Assembly: GCF_006716465.1 (NCBI RefSeq)
Contig: NZ_VFPB01000004.1
Coordinates: 62,001 to 126,000, forward strand
Source: Pseudoxanthomonas sp. 3HH-4
Lineage (GTDB): Bacteria > Pseudomonadota > Gammaproteobacteria > Xanthomonadales > Xanthomonadaceae
Length of the DNA stretch: 64,000 bases
Reading direction: 5' to 3'
In this document: one piece after another, positions 52,152-60,354 of the stretch
Position numbering within the stretch: position 1 is the stretch's first letter
How the letters are laid out: the number at the start of each line of letters is the position of its first letter
Made by a program: the position numbers and the translations under genes
Notes under the pieces: model-generated
What the model was told of the DNA's origin: nothing
Databases searched by the model: none
What the model saw: the letters and a program-made list of their open reading frames with translations, nothing else

Positions 52152-53282
52152 ATGCACCCGATGACCACCCTCGAATCCGCTGCTGCGCGCGTGCGCGAAG
52201 CCGTCCACTCCGCGACCACCGGCCTGGTCCAGCGCGAGCAGCTCGCCGAGTTGATGGTGCTCGCTGCCGTCGCGCGGGAGCATCTGCTGATCATCGGTCC
52301 ACCCGGTACGGCCAAGAGCGCGGTGGTGCGTCGCGTGGCCAGCACGCTGGGCGGGCGCTATTTCGAGTATCTGCTGGGCCGTTTCACCGAGCCGGCAGAG
52401 CTGTTCGGACCCGTGGACCTGCGCAAGCTGCGCGAAGGCGTCGTCGAGGCCGATGTGAGTGGCATGCTGCCGGAAGCCGACGTCGCCTTCCTCGATGAAG
52501 TCTTCCTCGGCTCTACCGCGATCCTCAACACGCTGCTGGGCGTGCTCAACGAGCGCCGTTTCCGCCGCGGCCGTACCGACATCGCCTGCCCGCTGCGCGT
52601 ATGCGTCGGCGCGGCCAACGCGCTGCCCGAGGACGAATCGCTGGCGGCCTTCGCCGACCGCTTCCTGCTGCACCTGTTCGTCGACTCGGTGCCCGACCAC
52701 CAGCTCGAGGCGTTGCTGGCCGGCGGCTGGCAGGCCGAGAGCGCCACGCCGGCGCATTTTGCGGACCTTTCCGACCTCGACCTGCTCAGTGCGGAAGTGC
52801 CGCGCGTGCAGCTCGACAGTGCGCGCGGCGTACTCGCCAACGCCATCCGCAAGCTGCGCGCAGCGGGCTTGTCGCTGTCCGACCGCCGCATCGTGAAGAC
52901 GCAGCGCCTGGTTGCGGCCGCGGCCGTGCTCGCGGGCCGCAGCACGGCGAGCGATGCGGACCTGTGGCCCTTGTTCTACGTGCTGCCCACGCGCGAAGCG
53001 CAGGTGAGCGCGCAGGAAGTGCTGCGCGACTCGATGGCGGCGGCAGCGAACCCGACGCTGCGTGCGGCGGTCGAGCATGTGGTGTTGCAACCGGTCTCGC
53101 GCGCCGCGCGCCTGCTCGAGGCGGCGCGCAGTTGCCTGCAGGCCGAGGACGGCCCGGGCATCCGCACCATTGCCGAGGCGCTGCTGCGCGAGATCGACGC
53201 CAACTTCAGCGCCGGTTCGATGCCGGAGGATCTGGCGGGCGAGCGTGCCCGCCTGGTTGAGAGGATCGGCGCGTCCGCATGA
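52152..53282 (+). CDS. MoxR-type AAA+ ATPase of a MoxR-vWA-beta-propeller (bpX) system
   Basis: A 376-residue AAA+ ATPase of the MoxR/RavA family. Walker A is GPPGTAKS at residues 49-56, Walker B is VAFLDEVF at 111-118, and sensor and arginine-finger zones follow (CVGAANALPEDESLAAFADRFLLHLF). A lid domain and a C-terminal helical region complete it. MoxR proteins remodel or activate client proteins, usually together with a vWA protein. Here it is coupled (ATGA overlaps) to three bpX-type genes. ATG 52152 or 52161 may start it. Confidence 0.9.
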   Translation: MHPMTTLESAAARVREAVHSATTGLVQREQLAELMVLAAVAREHLLIIGPPGTAKSAVVRRVASTLGGRYFEYLLGRFTEPAELFGPVDLRKLREGVVEADVSGMLPEADVAFLDEVFLGSTAILNTLLGVLNERRFRRGRTDIACPLRVCVGAANALPEDESLAAFADRFLLHLFVDSVPDHQLEALLAGGWQAESATPAHFADLSDLDLLSAEVPRVQLDSARGVLANAIRKLRAAGLSLSDRRIVKTQRLVAAAAVLAGRSTASDADLWPLFYVLPTREAQVSAQEVLRDSMAAAANPTLRAAVEHVVLQPVSRAARLLEAARSCLQAEDGPGIRTIAEALLREIDANFSAGSMPEDLAGERARLVERIGASA

Positions 53283-53704
53283 ACTGGGGGTGGCAGGACG
53301 AAGCCGAGCCACCGTCGCCGCAAGGCGTCGTGGGCGTCGGCGCAGTCGCGAGGGCGCTGCTCGAAACGCTGGCCGCCCGCCCGCCCGCCGCGCGCGCACG
53401 ACTGTCTGCCGCGGCGCACGACCGCATGCTCGTGCTCGTAGGTCCCGCCGAACAACTGCCCTGGGTGGACGGTGTGCAGTTCGTGGCGCCGCGCGCCGAG
53501 GCGGCCGCGTTGTGGCTGCCGACGACGCGCCGCCCCACCGTGCCGCTCGACCTGCTGGCGCAGGCGATCGCGCGCCACCATCGCGCTTCGCCCCTGCTGA
53601 TGCTGCCCGCCCCTCCGCAACTGGTGTCGCTGGCGCGCTTGTTGCCCGCCGATGACGTCCTGATCGTGCAGATCCGCGAGCGTTGGGAGGCTGCCGCGGC
53701 ATGA
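53279..53704 (+). CDS. bpX5-like small protein of the MoxR ternary system
   Basis: A 141-residue protein without known catalytic motifs: WGWQDEAEPPSPQGVVGVGAVARALLETLAARPPAARARLSAAAHDRMLVLVGPAEQLPWVDGVQFVAPR then LWLPTTRRPTVPLDLLAQAIAR. Small proteins of this size and position, right after MoxR, are the bpX5 component named in the comparative-genomics description of MoxR-vWA-beta-propeller systems. The name is by position and look, with moderate certainty. It overlaps both neighbours by four bases, so stoichiometric production is likely. Confidence 0.7.
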   Translation: MNWGWQDEAEPPSPQGVVGVGAVARALLETLAARPPAARARLSAAAHDRMLVLVGPAEQLPWVDGVQFVAPRAEAAALWLPTTRRPTVPLDLLAQAIARHHRASPLLMLPAPPQLVSLARLLPADDVLIVQIRERWEAAAA

Positions 53705-55557
53705 ACGCGCTGCCCACCGCCTTGCGCCCCTGGCGCACCTGGCTCGACTGGTTCGAGGTCGACCGCGCGCTCGCGCTGGGCGACGTGATGCTGCGCCTCA
53801 ACCCGTTGCTCGGGCGCATCGGCGCGCGCTCGCAGGGCGGTGAGCTGGAACCGGATGGCATCGACGACCTGCGCCAGCGCGGCCCCTACGAGCGCCTGGT
53901 GCTCAGCGAGTGGATGCTCGCGGACGCGCTGCCGGACGAGTTCGTGCGTCGCGCGGCGCACAACGAGCATCTATTCCTCGCGCCGAAGCTGGTGCATCGC
54001 GAAGCCGAGCGCGTGCTGGTCGCGGTGTTCGACGCCGGCCCTGCGCAATGGGGCGCGACGAGGCTGGCGCACGTCGCGCTGTGGATACTGCTCGCGCGGC
54101 GCGCGAGCAGCCTCGGGGCACGCCTGCTATGGGGCCTGGCACAGCAGCCCGGTACGCTGCACGAAGCCGACTCGCCGGACGCCCTGCGCAAGCTGCTGCA
54201 GGCGCGCACGCACGCATTGCCCACGGACGCGGACTGGCAGGCCTGGGAGACGCAGCTCGACGACGGGGCGGCGGCGGGTTCGGAACGCTGGCTGGTGTCC
54301 TCCGGCCGCGCGTCGCCTCCCGTGTTCAGCCATTTCGCGGATTTCCATCGCGGATTCGGCGACCAGCTGCGCGCGCGCCTGGGCACGCGCCAGTCGCGGC
54401 GAGAGGCGAAGCTGCCGCTGCCCGCGACGCGCGCGGCGATCGCCATCCTCAACGGCGACTTCCTGCGCGAGGCGCCGTCCACCGCGCACCGCCGCTTCAA
54501 CGGACGCTTCGGCCTGCAGCAGGCGCCGTTGTTCAACGACGTCGGTGCCCGCATCGCGCTGCCGATGCAGGGCGAAAGCCGCGCGGTGATCTTCAAGATC
54601 CAGGACAAGACCGAGAACAAACTGGCCAAGCCGCGATTCGCGCAATGGGCCATGGGCGGCGAGGTGGTGTTCGCGGTGATGGCGGGAAAGAGCTTCGGTG
54701 CGGTGATCGCCTACGGCGACCGGCTGCAGTTCTGGAACCTGCCCGGCTTCAATGGCCTCATCGAACGCCCCGCGGAGTTCAAGGTCACGCCGGGGCGCTC
54801 GCGCTGGCTGCCCGCCGCCTGGTTCAACAACGGTAGCGACGAGCATCGGCTGGTCGTGCTCGACAGTGCACGCAACCTGATCAGTTGGGCCGTTGCGATG
54901 CGACCGTTGGTGCGGGGCCCGCGTGAGGACTGCAAGCGGCTCGACGACCACGTGCTGGGAATATGCCGCGTGGATGCGAACCACCTCGCGTACGCGCGGG
55001 TGGAAGGCGACGGCAAGCTGGTGATGAAGATGCTGCAGGCGAAGGGCACCTCCTGGTTCGTCACGGCGCTGCCGATCGTCGACACGCCCACGTCGGTGCA
55101 TTTCGCAGGCGAGGTGGGCGGTCATCGCCATTGGAGCGGGGCGGTCTGCGTGGAAAGCAGGTCGACGCAGCGCGGCGGCGACCGTTCCACGAAGGTCTCG
55201 CTGTTCCGCGGCGAACCGAGCCAGGGTTTCCGCGAGACCGGTTTCGTACTGTTGCCGGAAGCCAGGATCATCGGCGTCGGCCGGGACGGCGACGACCCCG
55301 ACAAGTACCACGTGCTCTACCTGGACGCACGCAGGCGCCGCCTGATGGCAGCGGGCGCCAACGGCACCGAAGCGCTGTACGAGTCGCCGGCCGACATCTC
55401 CGGCGGGTCCGTGTCCGGCGATGGCGAAAGCGTCGCGCTCGTGGACCTGGATGGGCAGTTGCTCGTGTTCGCCGGTGGTGGGCGCCGCCTGAGCATGTGC
55501 CTGCGCGGCGAGCACGCGGCGGTGCAGCCCGCGCCCGAGGTCGCCGCGCATGGCTGA
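53701..55557 (+). CDS. vWA-like (MIDAS-less) plus beta-propeller protein of the MoxR system
   Basis: A 618-residue protein. An N-terminal part (to about residue 80) is followed by a Rossmann-like vWA-type segment, REAERVLVAVFDAGPAQWGATRLAHVALWILLARRASSLGARLLWGL, where the metal-site DxSxS is replaced by DAGPA, so metal binding is probably lost. From about residue 255 come repeated four-strand blades (for example VVFAVMAGKSFGAVIAYGDRLQFWNLPG, HRLVVLDSARNLISWAV, GESVALVDLDGQLLVFAGG) consistent with a six- or seven-bladed beta-propeller. It probably links the MoxR ATPase to a target. It overlaps the small protein by four bases and the next gene by eight. Confidence 0.7.
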   Translation: MNALPTALRPWRTWLDWFEVDRALALGDVMLRLNPLLGRIGARSQGGELEPDGIDDLRQRGPYERLVLSEWMLADALPDEFVRRAAHNEHLFLAPKLVHREAERVLVAVFDAGPAQWGATRLAHVALWILLARRASSLGARLLWGLAQQPGTLHEADSPDALRKLLQARTHALPTDADWQAWETQLDDGAAAGSERWLVSSGRASPPVFSHFADFHRGFGDQLRARLGTRQSRREAKLPLPATRAAIAILNGDFLREAPSTAHRRFNGRFGLQQAPLFNDVGARIALPMQGESRAVIFKIQDKTENKLAKPRFAQWAMGGEVVFAVMAGKSFGAVIAYGDRLQFWNLPGFNGLIERPAEFKVTPGRSRWLPAAWFNNGSDEHRLVVLDSARNLISWAVAMRPLVRGPREDCKRLDDHVLGICRVDANHLAYARVEGDGKLVMKMLQAKGTSWFVTALPIVDTPTSVHFAGEVGGHRHWSGAVCVESRSTQRGGDRSTKVSLFRGEPSQGFRETGFVLLPEARIIGVGRDGDDPDKYHVLYLDARRRRLMAAGANGTEALYESPADISGGSVSGDGESVALVDLDGQLLVFAGGGRRLSMCLRGEHAAVQPAPEVAAHG

Positions 55558-58249
55558 TCCGCTCGCGAGCAACATCCGCCATCCGGTCTGGCAGGGCGTG
55601 CAGGAGATCGCTGCGCTGTGGTTCCCTGCCGAATGGCTCGGCGAAACCGAGCGGGAACTGCGCATGATCGACGCCTGGCAAGCGGGCAGCCGTGCCTGGC
55701 GTTTCGAGCTGGGCGACGTGCTGGTGTTGCCGCGCGCGATCACCGGTGCCTGCGAAGGCCTGCCTGGCCTGCCGCTGCGCCGTATCGGCGGCGTCCTGCT
55801 GTCCGCGCCGCTGCTCGCGCGCGAAACGGAGGGATTGCCGGCGCACGACCTGGTGCTCGTGCGCGGCGCGCAGCCGGTGGCGCTGCACCTGTCGCAGGCG
55901 CGCGCCATCGACCTGTCGCGGCATCTTGATGTCGGTGACTACGCACTGCACGACACCTACGATTGCCGCATGCCACCGGCGGCATCCGCGGGCGCCTCGA
56001 AGCTCGATGGCGCCTCGGTACGCAAGCTGGTCGGCCATCGCATCCCGCCGCTGAGCAAGGAAGGCGAAGCCTTCCTCGCCGGCCGGATGGAGGGCGAAGG
56101 CAATGGCCCCGGCGCCGCGAAGCAACGCTTCGGCCGCGCCGTGGGCACGGTGCTGGGTACGATGCTGAAAGTGGTGCCCTTCATCGGCGCGGGCCTCGCG
56201 ACGATCAGCCGCTCCGATGGTGCGGGCGACGGCCTGGTGCAGCCGCGCGGCAAGCCGGCGCAGCCCGGCCGCTTGCGCGCCGCCATCGCGCGCATCGCGT
56301 TGGCGACGCGGCTGTCGGCGCTGGTCGGCTACCAGCAAGGCGCCTATCTCAAGCGCCTGATGTCCATGTTTGATCGCGGCGACCTCGAAGAGGCGCTGCG
56401 CAACGCGCTCCCGATCGACAGTCTGGCGCAATCCCTGGGCCAGTCTTTCTCCCAGCCGGGCCGTCGCAACGACCTCCGGTTGTCGGGCGGTGCCGGCGGC
56501 GGGCTTTCTATCGGACTCGGCCCGGACCTGCAGGACCACCTGCGCGGGTTGTATCGCCGGGCCTTCGAGTCCTTCGATCGCCAAGGCCGCATCGACGAGG
56601 CGGTGTTCGTGCTCGCCGAACTGCTCAACGCACGTCAGGAAGCGCTCGACTACCTCGTGCGCCACGAGCGCCACGCGCAAGCCGCAGAGCTGGCACTGGG
56701 CTGGGAAATGCCGGCGGCGGCGATCATCCGCCTGCTCATGCTAGCCGGCGACGTGCAGCGTGCCGTGCTGGTGGCCCGCCGCGATGGTGCGTTCGCCGCG
56801 GCGATCCAGATGCTGCAGGGTACGCACGCTGAGCTCGCCGACCGCCTGCGCAGCGAGTGGGGCCATGCACTGGTTGCGCAGGGCGACTGGCTGGGCGCGG
56901 TGGAAGCGGTGTGGACGCTGCCCGCGATGCGCGCGCAGGCCACCGAGTGGCTGCTCGCGGCCGAGCGCGCCGGTGGCGAACTGGGCGCACGCGCCCTGGT
57001 GCAACGCGCGGTCCTGCTGCCCGATACGCTCGAACAGTACGCCGGGCTGATCGAATTGCTGGCCGACCCGTGGACGGGGGCGGATGCACGCACGGCCATG
57101 GCGCAGGCGATGCTCAGCGTCGCCGGCAAGAGCGAGGCGCTGCGCATGATGGCTGCGCGGCTGTTGCCCGCGGTCGCCGCGGACTGCGCCGCCTCCCGCA
57201 ATGGCTTCGGTACGAAGGACCTCGAGAACCTGCTGGCGCTCTCCGGCGATGGTTGCCTGAAGGCCGATGCGCCCGGCTGGGCGTTGGGGCCGCGCGAGTC
57301 GACGCCGTTCTGGTCGCAGGCGCGCGCACTGCTGCTGGAGGCGCCGGCCCCCGGTCTGCAGGCGATCCACGATGCGATTCCCCTGCCGGGCCGGCAGACG
57401 CTGGTGGCGTTGGGCGAAGCGGGCGCCGTCGTCATCGATGCGGCCGGCAAGGTCCGCCAGCGCTATGCCACGCCGGCCTACTTCCTCGTCGCCAGTCCGC
57501 TTGGCCGCGTCGCGCTCGCCGTCGCGCCGCGCGAGCGCGTGTCGAGCATCGCCCGCCTGGACCTGGTGGGCCACGCGATCACCGACTTGGGCGCGCTCGC
57601 GCTGCGTTTCCCGTCGCCGCGCTTCGATGGCATCGGCTGGAGTGTGATCTGCGACCAGCGCGTCCTGGTCATCGACACCCACTCGGCCGCTCGCGAAGTC
57701 CTGTGGCACATCGGCGACCTCGGCGGCCCGATCGTGGCGGCGGGCCACTTCGCCAGTCGCGAGACCTTCCTCGTGCGTGGAAGCGATGCGCAGCTGCGCG
57801 ACTGGAGCTACGGGTTGCCGTCGCGACGGCGGCTGTCTTGCGGCGATGCGCCGCTCGATCCGGAGGCGCCCGTGTACATCCATCCCTCGCGCGGGATGTT
57901 CCAGCCGAGCGTGGTGCTGGGCGCGGAGGACGTCACGCTGGAGTACCGCCTTGGCGGGGGCATGATCCGCGCGGCACTGTGCCCAATGGACGAGGGGCAG
58001 GAGTGCCTGAACTCCTCCATCCAGGTACTCGAGGCCGGGCTGGTGGTGGGCCTGACATTCGCCACGCGCATCGAGTTCTTCTTCTGCGGACTCGACGGCA
58101 CGCGCGTCGTCGCACGCGTGTCCTGGCCCGCGGAATCCCCGCCCAGCGTGCGCGAACAAGACGGCCAGATCCTCATGTTCGACGGCGAGGGTCGCCTGCT
58201 GCACCTAGATCTCGCGACCTCCGCGCGGCGACACTTATCCGTCCGCTAG
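55550..58249 (+). CDS. bpX6-like large protein: N-terminal domain, hydrophobic segment, helical repeats and beta-propeller
   Basis: An 899-residue protein. The N-terminal domain (about 1-150) reads HPVWQGVQEIAALWFPAEWLGETERELRMIDAWQAGSRAWRF..., the bpX6 look of MoxR-vWA-beta-propeller systems. A hydrophobic stretch (TVLGTMLKVVPFIGAGLATI, about 203-222) may contact the membrane. An Ala/Leu-rich helical-repeat region (about 235-580) and a C-terminal beta-propeller (about 600-899, blades such as GWSVICDQRVLVIDTHSAAREVLWHIG) follow. No enzymatic motif is seen, so it is probably the sensor or scaffold of the system. It is the last gene of the operon; hairpin repeats start 17 bases after its stop. 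Confidence 0.75.
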   Translation: MADPLASNIRHPVWQGVQEIAALWFPAEWLGETERELRMIDAWQAGSRAWRFELGDVLVLPRAITGACEGLPGLPLRRIGGVLLSAPLLARETEGLPAHDLVLVRGAQPVALHLSQARAIDLSRHLDVGDYALHDTYDCRMPPAASAGASKLDGASVRKLVGHRIPPLSKEGEAFLAGRMEGEGNGPGAAKQRFGRAVGTVLGTMLKVVPFIGAGLATISRSDGAGDGLVQPRGKPAQPGRLRAAIARIALATRLSALVGYQQGAYLKRLMSMFDRGDLEEALRNALPIDSLAQSLGQSFSQPGRRNDLRLSGGAGGGLSIGLGPDLQDHLRGLYRRAFESFDRQGRIDEAVFVLAELLNARQEALDYLVRHERHAQAAELALGWEMPAAAIIRLLMLAGDVQRAVLVARRDGAFAAAIQMLQGTHAELADRLRSEWGHALVAQGDWLGAVEAVWTLPAMRAQATEWLLAAERAGGELGARALVQRAVLLPDTLEQYAGLIELLADPWTGADARTAMAQAMLSVAGKSEALRMMAARLLPAVAADCAASRNGFGTKDLENLLALSGDGCLKADAPGWALGPRESTPFWSQARALLLEAPAPGLQAIHDAIPLPGRQTLVALGEAGAVVIDAAGKVRQRYATPAYFLVASPLGRVALAVAPRERVSSIARLDLVGHAITDLGALALRFPSPRFDGIGWSVICDQRVLVIDTHSAAREVLWHIGDLGGPIVAAGHFASRETFLVRGSDAQLRDWSYGLPSRRRLSCGDAPLDPEAPVYIHPSRGMFQPSVVLGAEDVTLEYRLGGGMIRAALCPMDEGQECLNSSIQVLEAGLVVGLTFATRIEFFFCGLDGTRVVARVSWPAESPPSVREQDGQILMFDGEGRLLHLDLATSARRHLSVR

Positions 58250-58266
58250 GTCAGGCACTGCGTAAG

Positions 58267-58329
58267 TGTCCGCTTCTGGCCGATAGCTGCCATCCGGGCT
58301 AGATCGTCCGCTTCCGACCCGAAGCGGAC
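58267..58329. repeat. Two adjacent island hairpin repeats at the right edge of the module
   Basis: A degenerate copy (GTCCGCTTCTGGCCGATAGC, 58268-58287) is followed by a perfect one at 58306-58329 (arms GTCCGCTTC and GAAGCGGAC, loop CGACCC), identical in all 24 bases to the copy at 34402-34425. It may end transcription of the bpX operon. Confidence 0.82.
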
Positions 58330-58582
58330 AAGTGCCCGTAGTGAATGACAGGTCAGGCCCATCAGGCTTGCAAGACGACCCATCTGCTCGCTCCGATGGC
58401 TGGCGAGGTCGGTGCCTGCCGACTATGAAGTCCCTCCTGTGGGGTGCCGCTCAACATCGCCAGCGTCATCCGTGGGTCAGGTTGTATGACGAGTTGGTTC
58501 CGACTGTCGCCCACGTCGGACCAGTCGGCCGCGCGTTTACACACCGATTCCAGGACTTCCAGCGCGACAGTGAGGAGCATCG

Positions 58583-58825
58583 TCATCGGGCATCAACTTC
58601 TGACCCTGTCGCTACGGATGCGAGGGTCGATTGATGCATCCCGCTACGAAGCCCGGAGTGATTCATGGCGACATCCCTGGCGTGACGAGTGACAGGTGTT
58701 CGACGAGCCCCAGCGTGACGCTTCCCGTATGTCCAAGTGATGATCCAAGCCCTATGCCCCGGAGGCTGCACCCGGAGCAGAAGACCGCTCACCAGCGCGT
58801 TCCTGACATCATCGGGGTGCTCCAT
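58583..58825 (-). pseudogene. Remnant of a tyrosine-recombinase (integrase) arm-binding domain
   Basis: An 80-residue minus-strand frame contains DVRNALVSGLLLRVQPPGHRAWIITWTYGKRHAG. This resembles the N-terminal arm-type DNA-binding domain (DUF4102-like) of phage and island integrases (pattern GL.LRV.P.G.K.W...Y...GKR). The catalytic domain (R...HxxR...Y) is absent, so it is a fragment. It lies about 190 bases from the 3' end of tRNA-Ala and in the same orientation, the usual place for an island integrase gene. The rest of 58330-58987 holds no other recognisable gene. Confidence 0.5.
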
Positions 58826-58987
58826 GAGCAGGGCGGTAGCCGACGATCTTCGTGGTCAGTTGGACGCGCGCCTTCTTCCGATTCCGTAAGTTCCGTGAAA
58901 GTCGGAAAGGCGGAGAGGCCGCGCATCAATGTCAGGGCCAGAACCATCCGCATCAGAGTGCGAGATCGGAAAAGTCCTTGAAACAGA

Positions 58988-59010
58988 AAGCCCCGCCGAA
59001 GCGGGGCTTT
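58988..59010 (-). terminator. Hairpin terminator of tRNA-Ala
   Basis: AAAGCCCCGC and GCGGGGCTTT pair around CGA, six bases past the tRNA 3' end on the minus strand. Confidence 0.85.
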
Positions 59011-59016
59011 GAATGT

Positions 59017-59092
<76 letters not shown>

Positions 59093-59109
59093 ACAAGAGC
59101 GGGGTCATT

Positions 59110-60219
59110 CTAGCTCGCGGCCGCTTCCTGTGCCAAGCCCGCGCGGGCCAGGATGGGCGCCAGCGTGGGCTCCAGTTCGCCGCGCCGCCAACCCGACAGG
59201 GCAGCGGGCCACTGGCCCGATTCCTGCAGCGCCTCCAGATACCGGCGCGAGGCCAGCACGCCGTCCGGCAGGCCGAGTTCGGCGCTGCGGGCGGACACCG
59301 CATCCTGCAGGCGCTTGACCTGCGCCTTGTCGCCATCGGTGGCGTTGCGCGCCAGCGGCATGCCGGCTTCGTCGTCCAGCGGCGTGGACAGCGTCTGCCA
59401 GATGGCGTCGGCCAGTTTGCGGGGCGCCTTGGGCTGGGTGTCGAACAGGCGCAGCAGTGCGCCCTTGTCCATCGGCGGCGTGCGGGCAAGGCTTACCGCC
59501 AGCTCGTTGTCGAGGATCCAACTGCGCGGCTTGTCGCTGGCGCGGGCCTGCGTTTCGCGCCAGCGCAGCAGGCGCACCAGCCGCTGCTGCGCGTCGGCGT
59601 CGAGGAACTGCGCGCTGCGCATGGACAGGTGCGGCCAGCGTTCGCCTTCGTCCTGCGCCGCGTTCTCCACGAAGCGGGCACAGTCTTCTTCCAGCCACGC
59701 AAGGCGGCCACTGGATGCCAGTCCGGTCCGCAGCGCATCGTGCACGGCGAACAGATAGCGCACATCGTCGGCGGCATAGTGCAGCTGCGACTCGCTCAAC
59801 GGGCGGCGCAACCAGTCCGAGCGGGTCTCGCCCTTGGGCAGCACGACGCCGGTGATGCGTTCCACCAGCTTCTGGTAGCCCAGGCCGGCGGCCACCCCAC
59901 CAATGGCGGCGGCGATCTGCGTATCGAACAACGGCGTGGGCAGCGCATTGCAGGCGAACTTGAACGCGACCAGGTCTTCACTGGCGCTGTGCATGACCTT
60001 GGTGATCGTGGTGTCCAGCAACCACGGCCTCAGCGCATCGGTCATGCCCGGCACCAGGGGGTCGACGAGCAGCACGTCGTCGTCGATGGCGATCTGCACC
60101 AGCGCCAGCTGCGGCCAATAGGTGCGTTCGCGCACGAACTCGGTATCCAGGCCGATCCGCGTGGGCCGGCGTTGCAGCTGCGCGTCCAGCGCGGTGGGGG
60201 TGTCGATCCAGTGGGGCAC
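59110..60219 (-). CDS. rnd: Ribonuclease D
   Basis: RNase D is a 3'-5' exoribonuclease that trims tRNA precursors. The 369-residue protein has the DEDDy motifs: [12 protein letters not shown] (Exo I, Asp-x-Glu), [13 protein letters not shown] (Exo II Asp) and [13 protein letters not shown] (Exo III Tyr and Asp). The HRDC region follows (about 210-290 and a second helical part, [17 protein letters not shown]). The start is GTG 60219 with GGAG five bases upstream. It ends 17 bases from tRNA-Ala, reading in the same direction. Confidence 0.95.
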   Translation of the reverse strand: MPHWIDTPTALDAQLQRRPTRIGLDTEFVRERTYWPQLALVQIAIDDDVLLVDPLVPGMTDALRPWLLDTTITKVMHSASEDLVAFKFACNALPTPLFDTQIAAAIGGVAAGLGYQKLVERITGVVLPKGETRSDWLRRPLSESQLHYAADDVRYLFAVHDALRTGLASSGRLAWLEEDCARFVENAAQDEGERWPHLSMRSAQFLDADAQQRLVRLLRWRETQARASDKPRSWILDNELAVSLARTPPMDKGALLRLFDTQPKAPRKLADAIWQTLSTPLDDEAGMPLARNATDGDKAQVKRLQDAVSARSAELGLPDGVLASRRYLEALQESGQWPAALSGWRRGELEPTLAPILARAGLAQEAAAS

Positions 60220-60354
60220 GAAATCTCCGCGTGATGCGTGGTTTGCTCAGTCAGGGGACAATAACCTAAGGTCCGGGCTCAGCCCGTATCGTATGCCGGT
60301 AGTGTCTGCCGGCATTCTCTCACGGGGGCCGGTGGCTCCCATCACGGAGGGTGT

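Noticed and set aside
52047..53861. Minus-strand frame of 604 codons opposite the MoxR gene
   Set aside because: The plus strand has Walker A and B motifs and coupled downstream starts; the antisense frame is low-complexity.
54127..55908. Minus-strand frame of 593 codons across the vWA-propeller gene
   Set aside because: Shadow frame; the plus-strand gene is coupled by overlaps on both sides.
58332..58634. Frame of 100 codons after the bpX operon
   Set aside because: The composition is random and it overlaps the opposite-strand integrase-like fragment, which is more convincing.
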